A DNA stretch of 64,000 nt from Amycolatopsis coloradensis (GCF_001953865.1 NZ_MQUQ01000012.1:477116-541115), one strand, 5' to 3'. Numbered from the stretch's first letter, positions 35,301 through 42,610 are shown. Notes: a model not told the origin generated them from the letters alone. A program made the numbers and translations.

Positions 35301-38300
35301 AAGGTGACATCGACCGCGGTGGAACGGTTCCCCAACCCGACTTCGCACACCACGCGGTACCGGAACGACGACGCGGGCAACGTCGTGTCGGTCGAGAACC
35401 CGGCCGGCGAGAAGATCCTGAGCACCTACGACAAGCTGAACCAGCTGATCACCGCGGTCGACCCGGCAGGCGTCACGACTCAGCGGGGTTACGACCGGCA
35501 GGGACGTCTCGTCCGGGCGAGCGATGGTGCGGGTGCCACGAAACGGCTCAACTACGACCTGGCGGGCCGCAGGATCTCCGAGTTCGACGTCGACGGGCAG
35601 TGGACGGGCTCGCAGCCGGTGCTGCGGGAGCGCAAGTTCACTTACGACCCGGCCGGCAACGTGAAGACGGCGGAGGACTGGGAGAAGCGCGTCACGACTT
35701 TCTCCTACGACGCGGCGAACCGGCTGTCCGGTCAGGTCGAGCCTGTCGCGGACGGAAAGACGATCACGACGTCGTTCGGCTACGACGCCGCCGGGAATCG
35801 CACCAGGTTCACCGACGGCCGGACGAACAAGACCGTCTTCACCTACAACAGCCTGAACCTGCCGGAATCGGTGATCGAGCCGTCCACCGCAGCGCATCCC
35901 GCGGCAGCGGACCGGACCTGGACACAGTCCTATGACGCGGCGGGCAACGCGACGCGCTTGACCGCGCCGGGGAACGTTAACCGCGATCGGACCTTCGACG
36001 CCCTGAACCGGATGGTGACGGAGACCGGCTCGGGCGCCGAGACACAAACCGCCGACAAGACACGGACCTACGACGCCGACGGTCGTCTGCGGGTGGCGGG
36101 GAGCAACGCGTACACCTACAACGATCGCGGTGGTCTGCTGACCGCGACCGGTACTTCCGGTGCGTCGTCCTTCGAATACGACACCGCCGGACGCGTCACC
36201 ACCCGGACGGATGCCGCGGGCACGACCCGATACGGCTACCTCAAGGGGCGCCTGAACACCGTCACCGACGGTGCGACCGGCGGCGTGCTGACCTACGGCT
36301 ACAACGAGGCAGGGAAGGTCAAGACGGTCGACTACGGCGCCGGCCGTGTCCGTACCTACGACTACGACAACCTGGCGCGGCCGAAGTCCGATGTCCTGAA
36401 GGAAGCGAACGGGACGGTTCTCTCGTCCGTCGCCTACACCTACGACCCGAACGACCGGGTCAAGACGAAGACGACCGCGGGATTGGCGGGCTCCGGTCAG
36501 AACAGCTATTCGTATGACTACCAGGGGCGGATGCTCTCCTGGACCGACCCGGTAGGCAAGGCGACCGAGTACGGCTGGGACGACACGGGCAACCGCGTCA
36601 AGGCGGGTGACAAGAACGCGACCTACGACGAGCGGAACCGCGTCCTCGCCGATGGCGACTACACGTACGCCTACTCGCCGCGCGGTTCGCTGAGTTCACG
36701 CACGTCGTCCGGCATGGAGGAGAAGTACTCCTTCGACGCCTTCGACAGGCTGGTCAAGTTCGGCACGACCGAATACACGTATGACGACTTCGACCGGCTC
36801 GCGACCCGAGGCGGACAGAAGTTCTCCTACGCGGGAATGGAACGGGACACTGTCAGCGACGGCGTCTCGCGGTTCGGCCGCGGGCCTGATGGCTCACTGG
36901 TGTCGCTTTCGCAGGGAACCGACTCCAGGCTCACGCTTTCCGATCGGCACGGCGATGTCATCGGCGCGTTGGCGCCCGCGTCCGGAGGCGTCGTCGACTC
37001 GACGGCGTACGACCCGTACGGCAAGCGGATCGCGTCGACAGGTGTCCAACGGTCGGTCGGTTTCCAGGGCGACTGGACGGATCCCGACAACGGGAACGTC
37101 AACATGGGAGCGCGGTGGTACCAGCCGGGTTCCGGTACCTTCGCCTCCCGCGACAGCATCGATCTGCCGTTCTCGCCGTCGATCAGCGCCAATCGGTATT
37201 CGTACGTCCTCGGCTCGCCGCTGAACTACTTCGACCCTGACGGTCACGGTTGGTTCAGTGACCTGTGGGACAAGGCGGGTGGCATCGTGCACACCGCCCT
37301 GGACGTGGCGGGCATGATCCCCGGGATCGGCGAGATCGCCGACCTGGCGAACGCCGCGATCTACGCGGTGGAGGGTGACTGGGAGAATGCCGCGTGGTCG
37401 GCCGCGGGCGCCATCCCGTTCGGTGGCAACGCCGCGACCGCGGCGAAGTGGGCCCGAAAGGCGGGTGACTTCATCGGCGGCGGTCGCCGGGCGGGTCGTC
37501 ATGCTGATGATGCGATCGGTCTCGGCCGCCGCTATGGCGATGATGTCGCCGGTGCGGCTCGTCGAACCGCTGGTGACGCCGCTGCGTCTGCCGCACGCAA
37601 GGCTTCCGCGGTCGCGGCTGCCCGAAAGGCGGCGGCCGCGGCTGCTGCGGCGGCCGCTCGGCGGGCTGCGGCGATCTTGGCGAAGAAGAAGGCGGCTGCG
37701 GCTGCTGCGCGGGGTGCCGCGGAGCGGACGGCGAAGCGGAATCCGATTCCGGCGTTGAAGGCGGCGTTGAAGCCGGTGTTCAAGGGGACGGATCTGGTGT
37801 CGTCGTCTCCGTTGATGCCGGCGCGGGTGGTGCAGGCGTTCAAGGCGGACGTTCAGGATTCCGGCCGGGTTTTCGACTTTTTCAAGAAGCAGGTGGTGGG
37901 GGACGGGGCTGTCGTCCAGAACGTCGCGGAGACTGTGACGGCGGTGTCGGAGATTGCTCAGTCGGGTGCTTCTCCTGATGATCTTCTGTCTGCCTTGGGT
38001 GGTCTGGCTGGGCGGAACAAGAGTCGGGGTAAGCATCACGACGAGTCGTCTGGTGGGGCGGATCCGGGCTGTGTGACGCAGAAGAACAGCTTCGATCCGA
38101 ACACCTTGGTGGTGATGGGTGACGGGTCTCGGAAGCCGATCAAGGATGTGAGGGTCGGGGACAAGGTCCTGGCGAAGGATCCGACGACGGGCCGTACCGC
38201 TGTCCGTGTGGTGACGGATGCGCGCTCGCATGCGAGCCAGCGGACGTTGGTCGAGGTCGGTGTCGCGAGTGGTGCCGATCGCGGGTCCTTGGTGGCGACG

Positions 38301-38921
38301 GACGAGCATCCGTTTTGGGTGGAGTCGGAGAAGCGGTGGTCTCACGCTGTTGATCTGAAGCCGGGTCATCGGTTGGAGACCGGGGACCACCGAGACGCCA
38401 CCGTCACCGGTACCAGGTCGTGGTCCGAGACGCGGCGGGTCTACAACCTGACCGTCGACACCGACCACACGTACTACGTCCTCGCAGGTCAGGCACCCGT
38501 ACTTACCCACAACTGCGACGGAGGGGCGCTGGGGGCGGCGCAGGGGGTAGCAGATGCTTCGGCGACAATCCGCCCTGACGCATCGAGGCCTGCTGTTGCA
38601 GAGGCTATTCAGCTGGTTGGTGGGCAAATCTTTGGCAGTGCTAGCGTTCGAGGAGAAAGGGTCCGCGTACACCCGGCCGTGCAGGTCGTGTTGAATACGG
38701 TTTTGCCCGGGGAGCGTGGCAACGGGCATGGGCAATGTGGTTTGGTCGTCTGTCTATCGCAGGCGCTCTTCAACGGGGAAAGTCCGGTGGGAGCTGATGC
38801 CGCTGCGGTCTTGATCAGAAGCAGCGTCGAGCACTCAAAACACGGAAATCCGATAGGCCCATGTAGTAGCTGCAGGGCACTTAGTGAACATTTCAATCTC
38901 AATTTCACAACAGGTGGCTAG
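29352..38921 (+). CDS. Giant secreted RHS polymorphic toxin: DNRLRE, LamG, YD repeats, HINT, deaminase-like tip
   Basis: 3,189 residues from ATG 29352, placed by aggggggaagtc. Order: signal peptide (1-35); a TolB/DNRLRE-like beta domain (about 340-520); a DUF6531-type RHS start (about 763, VGNYYSSAVDIQIP); a LamG domain (about 975-1195) inserted before the repeats; some 1,300 residues of YD repeats; the RHS core end (NVNMGARWYQPGSGTFASRD, about 2578-2597); an Ala/Arg-rich stretch; a HINT self-cleaving domain (Cys2907 to HNC, Cys3055); and a 134-residue tip. The tip has GHGQCGLVVCLSQAL and PCSSCRALSEHF, the second zinc-binding pattern of YwqJ-type nucleic-acid deaminases. The first motif, usually C-A-E, reads C-G-L. 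GC content drops in the tip. A SUKH-3 immunity gene follows after one base. Confidence 0.88.
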   Translation: MKRIRRRPVLRARLRVTLALLLIVALVATLGPAASQRFPSSDEAGAAAAADAPKQQSGSAEGVPDRPTPDSAAAPAVNRATAASLQSKYPPLTFPEPAADKRSSAKAVPPPAAQVRGFDAQASKELPQQRTTHSSVYANPDGTQTTVYGHDPLNFLLPGGGYGPVDTAAVPDQAGGWRKAGDELQVHMGQTSGSMRVSDAAGHEAAFTLLGARAAAGRAEGNAVGYPDVLSNADMRVEFTAGAAKEWFVLKSPDAPHAWEFALGLKGLEAKVAEGQIVFVDQAGVVVLRVPAGYMIDSSRQESGEPATSHRVTYRLGNRDGKQILRVELDSAWLRDPARVYPVQVDPTVVKESVSTGNMVVENGARYTNLNELRIGRSGGKTASSFLRFGGIGGDLKDNRIFAAQLQLTNFWSGSCTPRPMSVHPVTADWGSSGTPPIGAALGGGVFSHGYMAPLATRSNCPTAHELIDLGVGGRDLVQQWASGSPNHGLSLQAPTDPAAWKRFTGSGTANPPRLYVTHSPYNADYRIDRATPEPPVTRVTPGKVKITVTNRSAQAWSRNDFALGYRIYDRSGTLRDSHVAAELPGDVARGASVTLDAEIKAIGVGSYLLDFSMLRKPGDYFTDHQVAPARLGLDVYDVPPFIKQQYPPNGASVQTLTPQLWANGIDVDPPAGSTLKYRFEVCEEGPDETPVKCFSSERQTSPTWTVPDKKLFWNKIYLWRSFAFDGNSESEALPFSAILSAVPQPAITSHMAMTPHSGSDRDFDPMVGNYYSSAVDIQIPTAGPDLSVIRTYNTLDPRRDHWFGTGWATKYDMRVVRDYVGNVLVTYPDGQQMRFGLNPDGTYAPPQGRFAAFKSVPEGGWTLTDKSATTYQFDATGKLTGYTDGVGRGVILFWDGDTPVRVLDIASKRQIVFQIQDRKVSHVFATEVNGQIRQWKYFYEGNRLRRVEDPRGNSTRYDYVDQSRFRTVVNDTTPDGYWRLGDQTGDVAVSQVALNRGKDNGKYKNVVLGAPGAVPGSADSAATFNGSSSSVQLPDGAVKKSRDLAVELWFKTSGSGVLLGYQQNDLVGTVQNAYTPALYVGTNGKLHGQFADGTTAPMVTPGVVNDNKWHHVVLSGSLATQWLYLDGVQVASKQGVIDHGNQTKAYVGAGFISGNWPAKPANDHGYFAGAIDEVAIFTKPLGDNAVREHFQAAQPSEGLSKIVLPSGRIAAEVEYDTVSERVKTYTDRNGGKWRLGVPVITGEDNNLIRTVQFADPGNRNHTFDYDPVRGRILRTVTPLGLGVRPEDQIGQPAGEIGYGIRTYDYDDEGNQNTIVSENLNKVTLGFDQRGNVVSKQTCLMVGTCQTEYFGYYLNSTNPLDPSNDKVLWSRDGRSTNASDNRYLTTYTYNAKGDLLTQEMPDGGKVTHTYTTGTEQSLDDAQSPVPADLLLNTVGATGENTNYRYYKSGDLGEIHQQSGMRTRFVYDVGGRRTSSTIYVDAFPDGITTTYEYDALSRVIAETGPATTNSVTGVKHQARTVTDYDEDGNVKREETTDVLGGDPARVTAREYDEHGRLVNLVNPEGKETRYGFDIFGNRMFEIDASGVKRSYAYTARNEVAEIRLHDWHGGVVDPAGGDGRPGDGEGDTDPANSKPTVLESFRYDESGRQILHTDAMGRKTRNNYYANDLVAQVVAEGYQDPVTGYVRDLVLENNSYDGAGNLTKQTTAGNRTTTYDYDVVSRLIQTREDPGKLDRSTRLIYDRSGNVIRTEKSGNPSNTGGGQVNTAEVTEFEYNASGQRIKQTVHNGLERLVTQWAYDERGMPTAVTDPRGNPSLPDYTTTMKYDELARPIQATGPRVRTESNGGAPADIRATMVTGYDTFGSVTQTKDPLGRVTTAEYDKLGQLVKASMPSYTPPGATAPITPTKEIRYDAMGRVIKQIDARQHATELRYDQLGRLLERHDPQDGGTAAGVWKYSYTTTGLPLSATSPTGARVEATYDELGRKVTSTAVERFPNPTSHTTRYRNDDAGNVVSVENPAGEKILSTYDKLNQLITAVDPAGVTTQRGYDRQGRLVRASDGAGATKRLNYDLAGRRISEFDVDGQWTGSQPVLRERKFTYDPAGNVKTAEDWEKRVTTFSYDAANRLSGQVEPVADGKTITTSFGYDAAGNRTRFTDGRTNKTVFTYNSLNLPESVIEPSTAAHPAAADRTWTQSYDAAGNATRLTAPGNVNRDRTFDALNRMVTETGSGAETQTADKTRTYDADGRLRVAGSNAYTYNDRGGLLTATGTSGASSFEYDTAGRVTTRTDAAGTTRYGYLKGRLNTVTDGATGGVLTYGYNEAGKVKTVDYGAGRVRTYDYDNLARPKSDVLKEANGTVLSSVAYTYDPNDRVKTKTTAGLAGSGQNSYSYDYQGRMLSWTDPVGKATEYGWDDTGNRVKAGDKNATYDERNRVLADGDYTYAYSPRGSLSSRTSSGMEEKYSFDAFDRLVKFGTTEYTYDDFDRLATRGGQKFSYAGMERDTVSDGVSRFGRGPDGSLVSLSQGTDSRLTLSDRHGDVIGALAPASGGVVDSTAYDPYGKRIASTGVQRSVGFQGDWTDPDNGNVNMGARWYQPGSGTFASRDSIDLPFSPSISANRYSYVLGSPLNYFDPDGHGWFSDLWDKAGGIVHTALDVAGMIPGIGEIADLANAAIYAVEGDWENAAWSAAGAIPFGGNAATAAKWARKAGDFIGGGRRAGRHADDAIGLGRRYGDDVAGAARRTAGDAAASAARKASAVAAARKAAAAAAAAAARRAAAILAKKKAAAAAARGAAERTAKRNPIPALKAALKPVFKGTDLVSSSPLMPARVVQAFKADVQDSGRVFDFFKKQVVGDGAVVQNVAETVTAVSEIAQSGASPDDLLSALGGLAGRNKSRGKHHDESSGGADPGCVTQKNSFDPNTLVVMGDGSRKPIKDVRVGDKVLAKDPTTGRTAVRVVTDARSHASQRTLVEVGVASGADRGSLVATDEHPFWVESEKRWSHAVDLKPGHRLETGDHRDATVTGTRSWSETRRVYNLTVDTDHTYYVLAGQAPVLTHNCDGGALGAAQGVADASATIRPDASRPAVAEAIQLVGGQIFGSASVRGERVRVHPAVQVVLNTVLPGERGNGHGQCGLVVCLSQALFNGESPVGADAAAVLIRSSVEHSKHGNPIGPCSSCRALSEHFNLNFTTGG

Positions 38922-38922
38922 A

Positions 38923-39378
38923 GTGACAGATTTTTCTGCAGAGGCGAAGGACGCCTTGTTTGCGGCAGGATGGACTCCTGGGAGAAGGGTCGATATTGCG
39001 GATTGGTGTGCTCGCCTGACGGAATCTGGAGTTGCGGTACATGATTCGGCAAAAGCTTTTCTGGCTGAGTTTGGCAAAATTTCTATTGAATTTAGCGGTA
39101 AAGGTATTTCGCGAGCCAGGGAAGCTTTTAGTATCGATCCAAGTCTTTGCTTGGGCGAAGAGGGGAGGTTTTTTGAATGGGGACAGTTGATTGGGAAAAT
39201 TATTGTCCCTGTCGGCGAGCTTGATGAGGGTAGGTCATTTCTTGGGATTGATGAAGATGGTGCAATCTATTTAGTTGTTGATTGGCTTGGAAAATTCGGT
39301 TCGGGTTGCGCCGGAATTGAATCTCTAGTCTTGGGGGTTGCACCAGAAACGATTTATGATAGCTATCCAAAGTCCTAG
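38923..39378 (+). CDS. SUKH-3 family immunity protein for the RHS tip
   Basis: 151 residues from GTG 38923, with aggtgg eight bases upstream; it begins one base after the RHS stop, so translation is coupled. The SUKH-3 pattern is visible: WTPGRRVDIADWCARLTESG, AKAFLAEFGKISIEFSGKG, LIGKIIVPVGELDEGRSFLG, IDEDGAIYLVVDWLGKF. SUKH proteins bind and block toxin tips, and YwqJ-type deaminases are commonly paired with them. The DNA is clearly AT-richer than the genome average, as expected for traded toxin/immunity modules. Confidence 0.85.
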   Translation: MTDFSAEAKDALFAAGWTPGRRVDIADWCARLTESGVAVHDSAKAFLAEFGKISIEFSGKGISRAREAFSIDPSLCLGEEGRFFEWGQLIGKIIVPVGELDEGRSFLGIDEDGAIYLVVDWLGKFGSGCAGIESLVLGVAPETIYDSYPKS

Positions 39379-39393
39379 TCTGTCCTTAATGGC

Positions 39394-39477
39394 ATGAAAG
39401 ATTCTGAGGTCGGGGTGTCGAAGGAATTGTTCGGCATACTCAATAGGTATAAGCTAACGCTGCTGGACGGTCGATGA
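39394..39477 (+). CDS. Possible 27-residue leader peptide ahead of the S1-like gene
   Basis: A short frame from ATG 39394 (MKDSEVGVSKELFGILNRYK and seven more residues) whose TGA overlaps the ATG of the next gene (ATGA). The overlap and the absence of any other ribosome binding site for that gene suggest translation through this frame. It may be a relic of a longer gene. Confidence 0.3.
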   Translation: MKDSEVGVSKELFGILNRYKLTLLDGR

Positions 39478-39758
39478 GTTCTGATGGCTTGACTGACTTC
39501 GAAATTCGACAGCTTGGCCGATTAGTGGATGCCAAGGTTGCTGCCGTCTTCCGCTGGGGCGTGATTGTTGATATCAACCTATCTCGGCCGGGTCTCATAG
39601 ACGCACTGTACGTTGATGATTCGGATAGTTATGTAGTTGACGATGTTGTACGCGTTTACCTTGATAGCTATGACCGGCAGAAAGATAAGATCATCGCACG
39701 TCCGCCGCATCAGGTACCGCTGCTGGATCGACTTCGAGAAAAAGGGTTCGATCTATGA
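39474..39758 (+). CDS. Small S1/OB-fold-like protein
   Basis: 94 residues. The middle reads like a single S1-type OB fold: VAAVFRWGVIVDINLSRPGL, IDALYVDDSDSYVVDDVVRV, YLDSYDRQKDKI. Small S1-like proteins sit in several actinobacterial polymorphic-toxin loci, I believe, but I cannot name a family. It could be a second immunity protein or an RNA-binding accessory. There is no signal peptide. GC content is low, like its neighbours. Confidence 0.6.
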   Translation: MSSDGLTDFEIRQLGRLVDAKVAAVFRWGVIVDINLSRPGLIDALYVDDSDSYVVDDVVRVYLDSYDRQKDKIIARPPHQVPLLDRLREKGFDL

Positions 39759-39986
39759 TGATAAAAAACGTTCTGTCTATTTGGAGGGCTGGTTAGTGAA
39801 AAAGGGGTAACTGTGGTGAAATCCTTCGCTTTATTTCAAGAAGAAATGTATCTTTGATGAAAAGAAGCCGTTGTACGGGTGGTGTTAAGAGGCGGTCAAT
39901 AGGCTGAGTTGGCCTGGTTCGAGTTGTGGTGCGGGATCGCCGAAGACTTGGGGCTAGGAGCCTCGACCACGTCGACCGGAAGGATT
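39759..39986. other. Intergenic, AT-rich, no gene seen
   Basis: No convincing frame on either strand. It ends where the duplicated pip fragment begins; the last 60 bases may be scrambled pip or HINT-locus sequence. Confidence 0.35.
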
Positions 39987-40213
39987 CCGTCGCGGCCCGG
40001 GTCGCGGCTAGCATCCCCGGATCCGTCACCGCATGGCCGGCCGCCTCCATCAACTCCAGCTTCGAGTCCGCCCGGGCCTGCCGTAGCTCATAGGCCGTCT
40101 TTGGAAGAAACACCGCGTCGTACCGTCCCTGCACGATCACGCCGGGAATCCCCGACAGCTTCCCGGCCTCCCGGACCAACTGCCCATCCTCAAGCCATGC
40201 CCCATGGCAGAAG
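39987..40213 (-). pseudogene. Duplicated 227-bp 3' fragment of the proline iminopeptidase gene
   Basis: On the minus strand it encodes the C-terminal part of Pip: HGAWLEDGQLVREAGKLSGI, then IVQGRYDAV and AAGHAVTDPGMLAA, holding the catalytic Asp and His but nothing upstream. It corresponds base for base in length to 43094-43320 of the intact gene, with scattered substitutions, and joins the HINT fragment at 40213/40214 through shared gaag. Confidence 0.9.
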
Positions 40214-40944
40214 CCGATCAAGGGTGTGAAGGTCGGTGATCGGGTTCTGGCGAAGGATCCGACGACGGGGCGTTCTGCGGTTCGGGTGGTAATGGATGCC
40301 CGTTCGCATGCGAGTCTGCGGACGTTGGTGGAGGTCGGTGTCGCGAGCGAGGCTGGTCGTGGCTCGGTGGTGGCGACGGATGAGCATCCGTTCTGGGTGG
40401 TGTCGGAGAGCGGTGGTCTCACGCTGTTGATCTGAAGCCGGGTCATCGGTTGGAGACCGGGGATCATCAGGATGCGACGGTCACCGGTACCAGGTCGTGG
40501 TCTGAGACGCGGCGGGTCTACAACCTGACCGTCGACACTGACCACACGTACTACGTTGTCGCAGGCCAGACGCCAGTCCTCACCCACAACTGCGGCGGCT
40601 TGGACTGGGGTCGTGCGAAGATTCAGCAGAATGGCGTCGATGCGGTTGAGCGGCATCTGCAACCATTCACCGATGGTGGGCCGCTGGAGTCGGCCGAGCA
40701 AGGCATGTTGAACCGCCTCCGTTCCATTTCAAACGGAGATTTTGCACCGACGTCGCACGATCTCCGTTTTTACACCCATGAGCTTCGCGAATCAGTGTTG
40801 TATCGAAAGTCGGGGTATCCATCCGGACAACCCGACGATGACTCGTATGAACTCTGGGACAAGCTACACACGCAGTCTCTGGTGGACTACGGCCTGACCC
40901 GAGCCGGTGCACCCTCTGACCTGTACCATCCCAGTGTAAGGTGA
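40214..40944 (+). pseudogene. Silent tip cassette 2: HINT fragment plus intact, unfamiliar toxin tip
   Basis: The HINT sequence resumes at PIKGVKVGDRVLAKDPTTGR, without the N-terminal cysteine and first ~20 residues. It runs to DEHPFWVVSE, where one base is missing compared with the RHS gene (gagagcgg against gagaagcgg), and continues in the next frame from about 40450 to VLTHNC. After that, 114 residues form a new tip: GGLDWGRAKIQQNGVDAVER, a helix, FYTHELRESVLYRKSG, LHTQSLVDYGL, APSDLYHPSVR. The spaced HEL..E, H and YHP residues suggest an enzyme or a toxin related to others ending in YHP, but I cannot name a family. The cassette has no start of its own and is presumably silent. Confidence 0.8.
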
Positions 40945-40948
40945 GGTA

Positions 40949-41218
40949 GTGAATCTTATCCCGATCTCTCTGGCTCTTGAAGTAATTCGTGATGGGGGCG
41001 GGAAATGGGACACCCGAACCATTGATCTGAAGCTCGGGCGGCGTGGTGCCCGCATCGAGGGCAATATCCTTGCTGATCTTCGTTCCATCGCCAGTCAGGG
41101 GCTAATTTGTGAGGGCGAATCAGGGGCAGGCGCTACTGGGCCTCGATGGTGCCTTACCGAGCGCGGAACAGCATGGCTTGAAGCAGGTGGCCAGGGCAAC
41201 TATGAGTTGAGTGAATAA
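40949..41218 (+). CDS. Small winged-helix-like partner of tip 2 (candidate immunity protein)
   Basis: 89 residues from GTG 40949, with ggtgagg just upstream. The pattern ALEVIRDGGGKWDTRTIDLK, ARIEGNILADLRSIASQGLI, GPRWCLTERGTAWLEAG resembles a winged helix with a beta wing. It starts four bases after the toxin tip, the immunity position. A regulator is possible, but immunity is the simpler reading. Confidence 0.55.
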   Translation: MNLIPISLALEVIRDGGGKWDTRTIDLKLGRRGARIEGNILADLRSIASQGLICEGESGAGATGPRWCLTERGTAWLEAGGQGNYELSE

Positions 41219-41577
41219 GTTCGCTGGCGCGTAGGTGGCGCCTTGTTTGCCCGCTACTGCCGTGCAGTCAGCGGTGTCCAGCCCGGCGCCGCCGTTCCGA
41301 TCTCGAGGTTCCCCTGCCTGGTGCTTAGCTTCGTCCGGGTCGTCGGGGGCGGGAGATGGCCGATCAACCACCCCCGCTTCGGAGACTCGGGCAATCGAGG
41401 TGTTCATGAATGAATGAGTAAGAGCACCGTCAAGTGTCAGTGAGCCGCCCTGGGGTTGATGGAGACTCCATCAACCCCAGGGCGGCTCACAAATTTGATC
41501 GAACCATCGAGATATTGGTGAAGGCTGTTTGCCAGTGCTTCGCTTAGAGTTCAACGTTCAAGTATAATTCGCACGCG
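41219..41577. other. Spacer between cassettes 2 and 3
   Basis: No gene supported. It holds the palindrome at 41440-41490. GC content is mixed: the first 190 bases are GC-rich and the rest AT-richer, which suggests pieces of different origin. Confidence 0.4.
41440..41490. terminator. 51-base perfect palindrome
   Basis: 25-base arms (41440-41464 and 41466-41490) around a single base. The core is agccgccctggggttgatgg. It is followed by aaatttga. It probably terminates transcription from cassette 2, but it is unlike families A-C and could also be a protein or recombination site. Confidence 0.65.
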
Positions 41578-42060
41578 AGCAAGTGGACGTTGATGGGGAC
41601 CGGATGAGTATCCGTTCTGGTTTGGTCGGAGAAGTGATGGTCGAACGCTATTGATCTGAAGACCGGGCACCGGCTGGAGGCCGGTGACCACCGGAATGCC
41701 ACGGTCACGGGGACGCGGTCCTGGTCCGAGACCCGGCGGATCTACCGGGGTACGGATATGGTTTCCAGAGGTCACTCTGGTCATTCGTCCCGCACCGCCT
41801 ATTTCGAGCCCGAGATTGATTCCGTTCTTACGGATGGTGGGCAGATCGCTGGCCGCGGAGCCGATAACTGTGCCGATCCGGGCCTGCAATGCTCTAATCG
41901 CCGAACATGGAGCCGATTTTGAGGATCAAGTCGGGCGCTCCCTGCGGTTGAGTGACATCGAGTTCTTGACCGTTCGCAGTGCCACGGGTGCCCCAGAAGC
42001 GGCGTGCTTATCCTGTCGGAGTGTTCTTGTTCGGTGTGGAGCGACAGACCTATCGAGGTA
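41578..42060 (+). pseudogene. Silent tip cassette 3: decayed HINT fragment and frameshifted deaminase tip
   Basis: DEYPFW and, in another frame, KTGHRLEAGDHRNATVTGTR and SWSETRRIY are HINT remains. HINT then ends abruptly without VLTHNC. One frame continues SSRTAYFEPEIDSVLTDGGQ with ADNCADP, resembling the first half of an actinobacterial deaminase (CAD in place of CAE). After a shift, NALIAEHGADFEDQVGRSLR leads to APEAACLSCRSVLVRCGATD, the CxxC half. At least two frameshifts make it inactive. Confidence 0.75.
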
Positions 42061-42066
42061 AAAATA

Positions 42067-42534
42067 ATGCGCGAGTCGGAGCTGGAGAAATTCCTCAGGT
42101 CGTGTGGCTGGGAGGGGGCTGGGTTTCGCCGTGAGACGGATGCCATCGTGGCGGGTCTGGAGCGTGTCGGTTTCGCCTGTCATGAGGAGGCAAGGAAGTT
42201 CTTGGGTGAATATCTTGGTCTAAGGATCGACCATCTCCCAGCCCTTGTTATCGCGGGGGAGAGGATCTCAAGTTGGACGAATTTTGATCCGTCCGCGGTC
42301 TGCACCATCCGTGATGCAGACGTGGCTCGCCGATGCACAGAGGTGGCTGACACCCCCCTATTCCCGATTGGCGTGGACAGCTTCCATCTGACCGTGTACT
42401 CGGGAAGCGCCGGAAGGTTCTATGCAGGGTTCGATTCATCGGTCTATCAATATGGGGAAGATCGCAATGCAATGTTCTCGATGATGAGGGCTGGAATTCG
42501 ACCAATTTCATTGAGTGAGTGGACGCTTCAGTGA
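42067..42534 (+). CDS. SUKH-3 family immunity protein of cassette 3
   Basis: 155 residues from ATG 42067, with gaggt at 42054-42058. SUKH-3 features: CGWEGAGFRRETDAIVAGLE, EARKFLGEYLGLRI, PLFPIGVDSFHLTVYSG, GEDRNAMFSMMRAGIRPISL. It is intact although its toxin is broken, suggesting retention as protection against related toxins from neighbours. Confidence 0.8.
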   Translation: MRESELEKFLRSCGWEGAGFRRETDAIVAGLERVGFACHEEARKFLGEYLGLRIDHLPALVIAGERISSWTNFDPSAVCTIRDADVARRCTEVADTPLFPIGVDSFHLTVYSGSAGRFYAGFDSSVYQYGEDRNAMFSMMRAGIRPISLSEWTLQ

Positions 42535-42610
42535 GAAGGATGCGCGGCAGCCTTGATGAACTTGGGTTCTTCAGAAAACGACACCCTCTCGGCTGAGGAT
42601 TCAGAACCCT

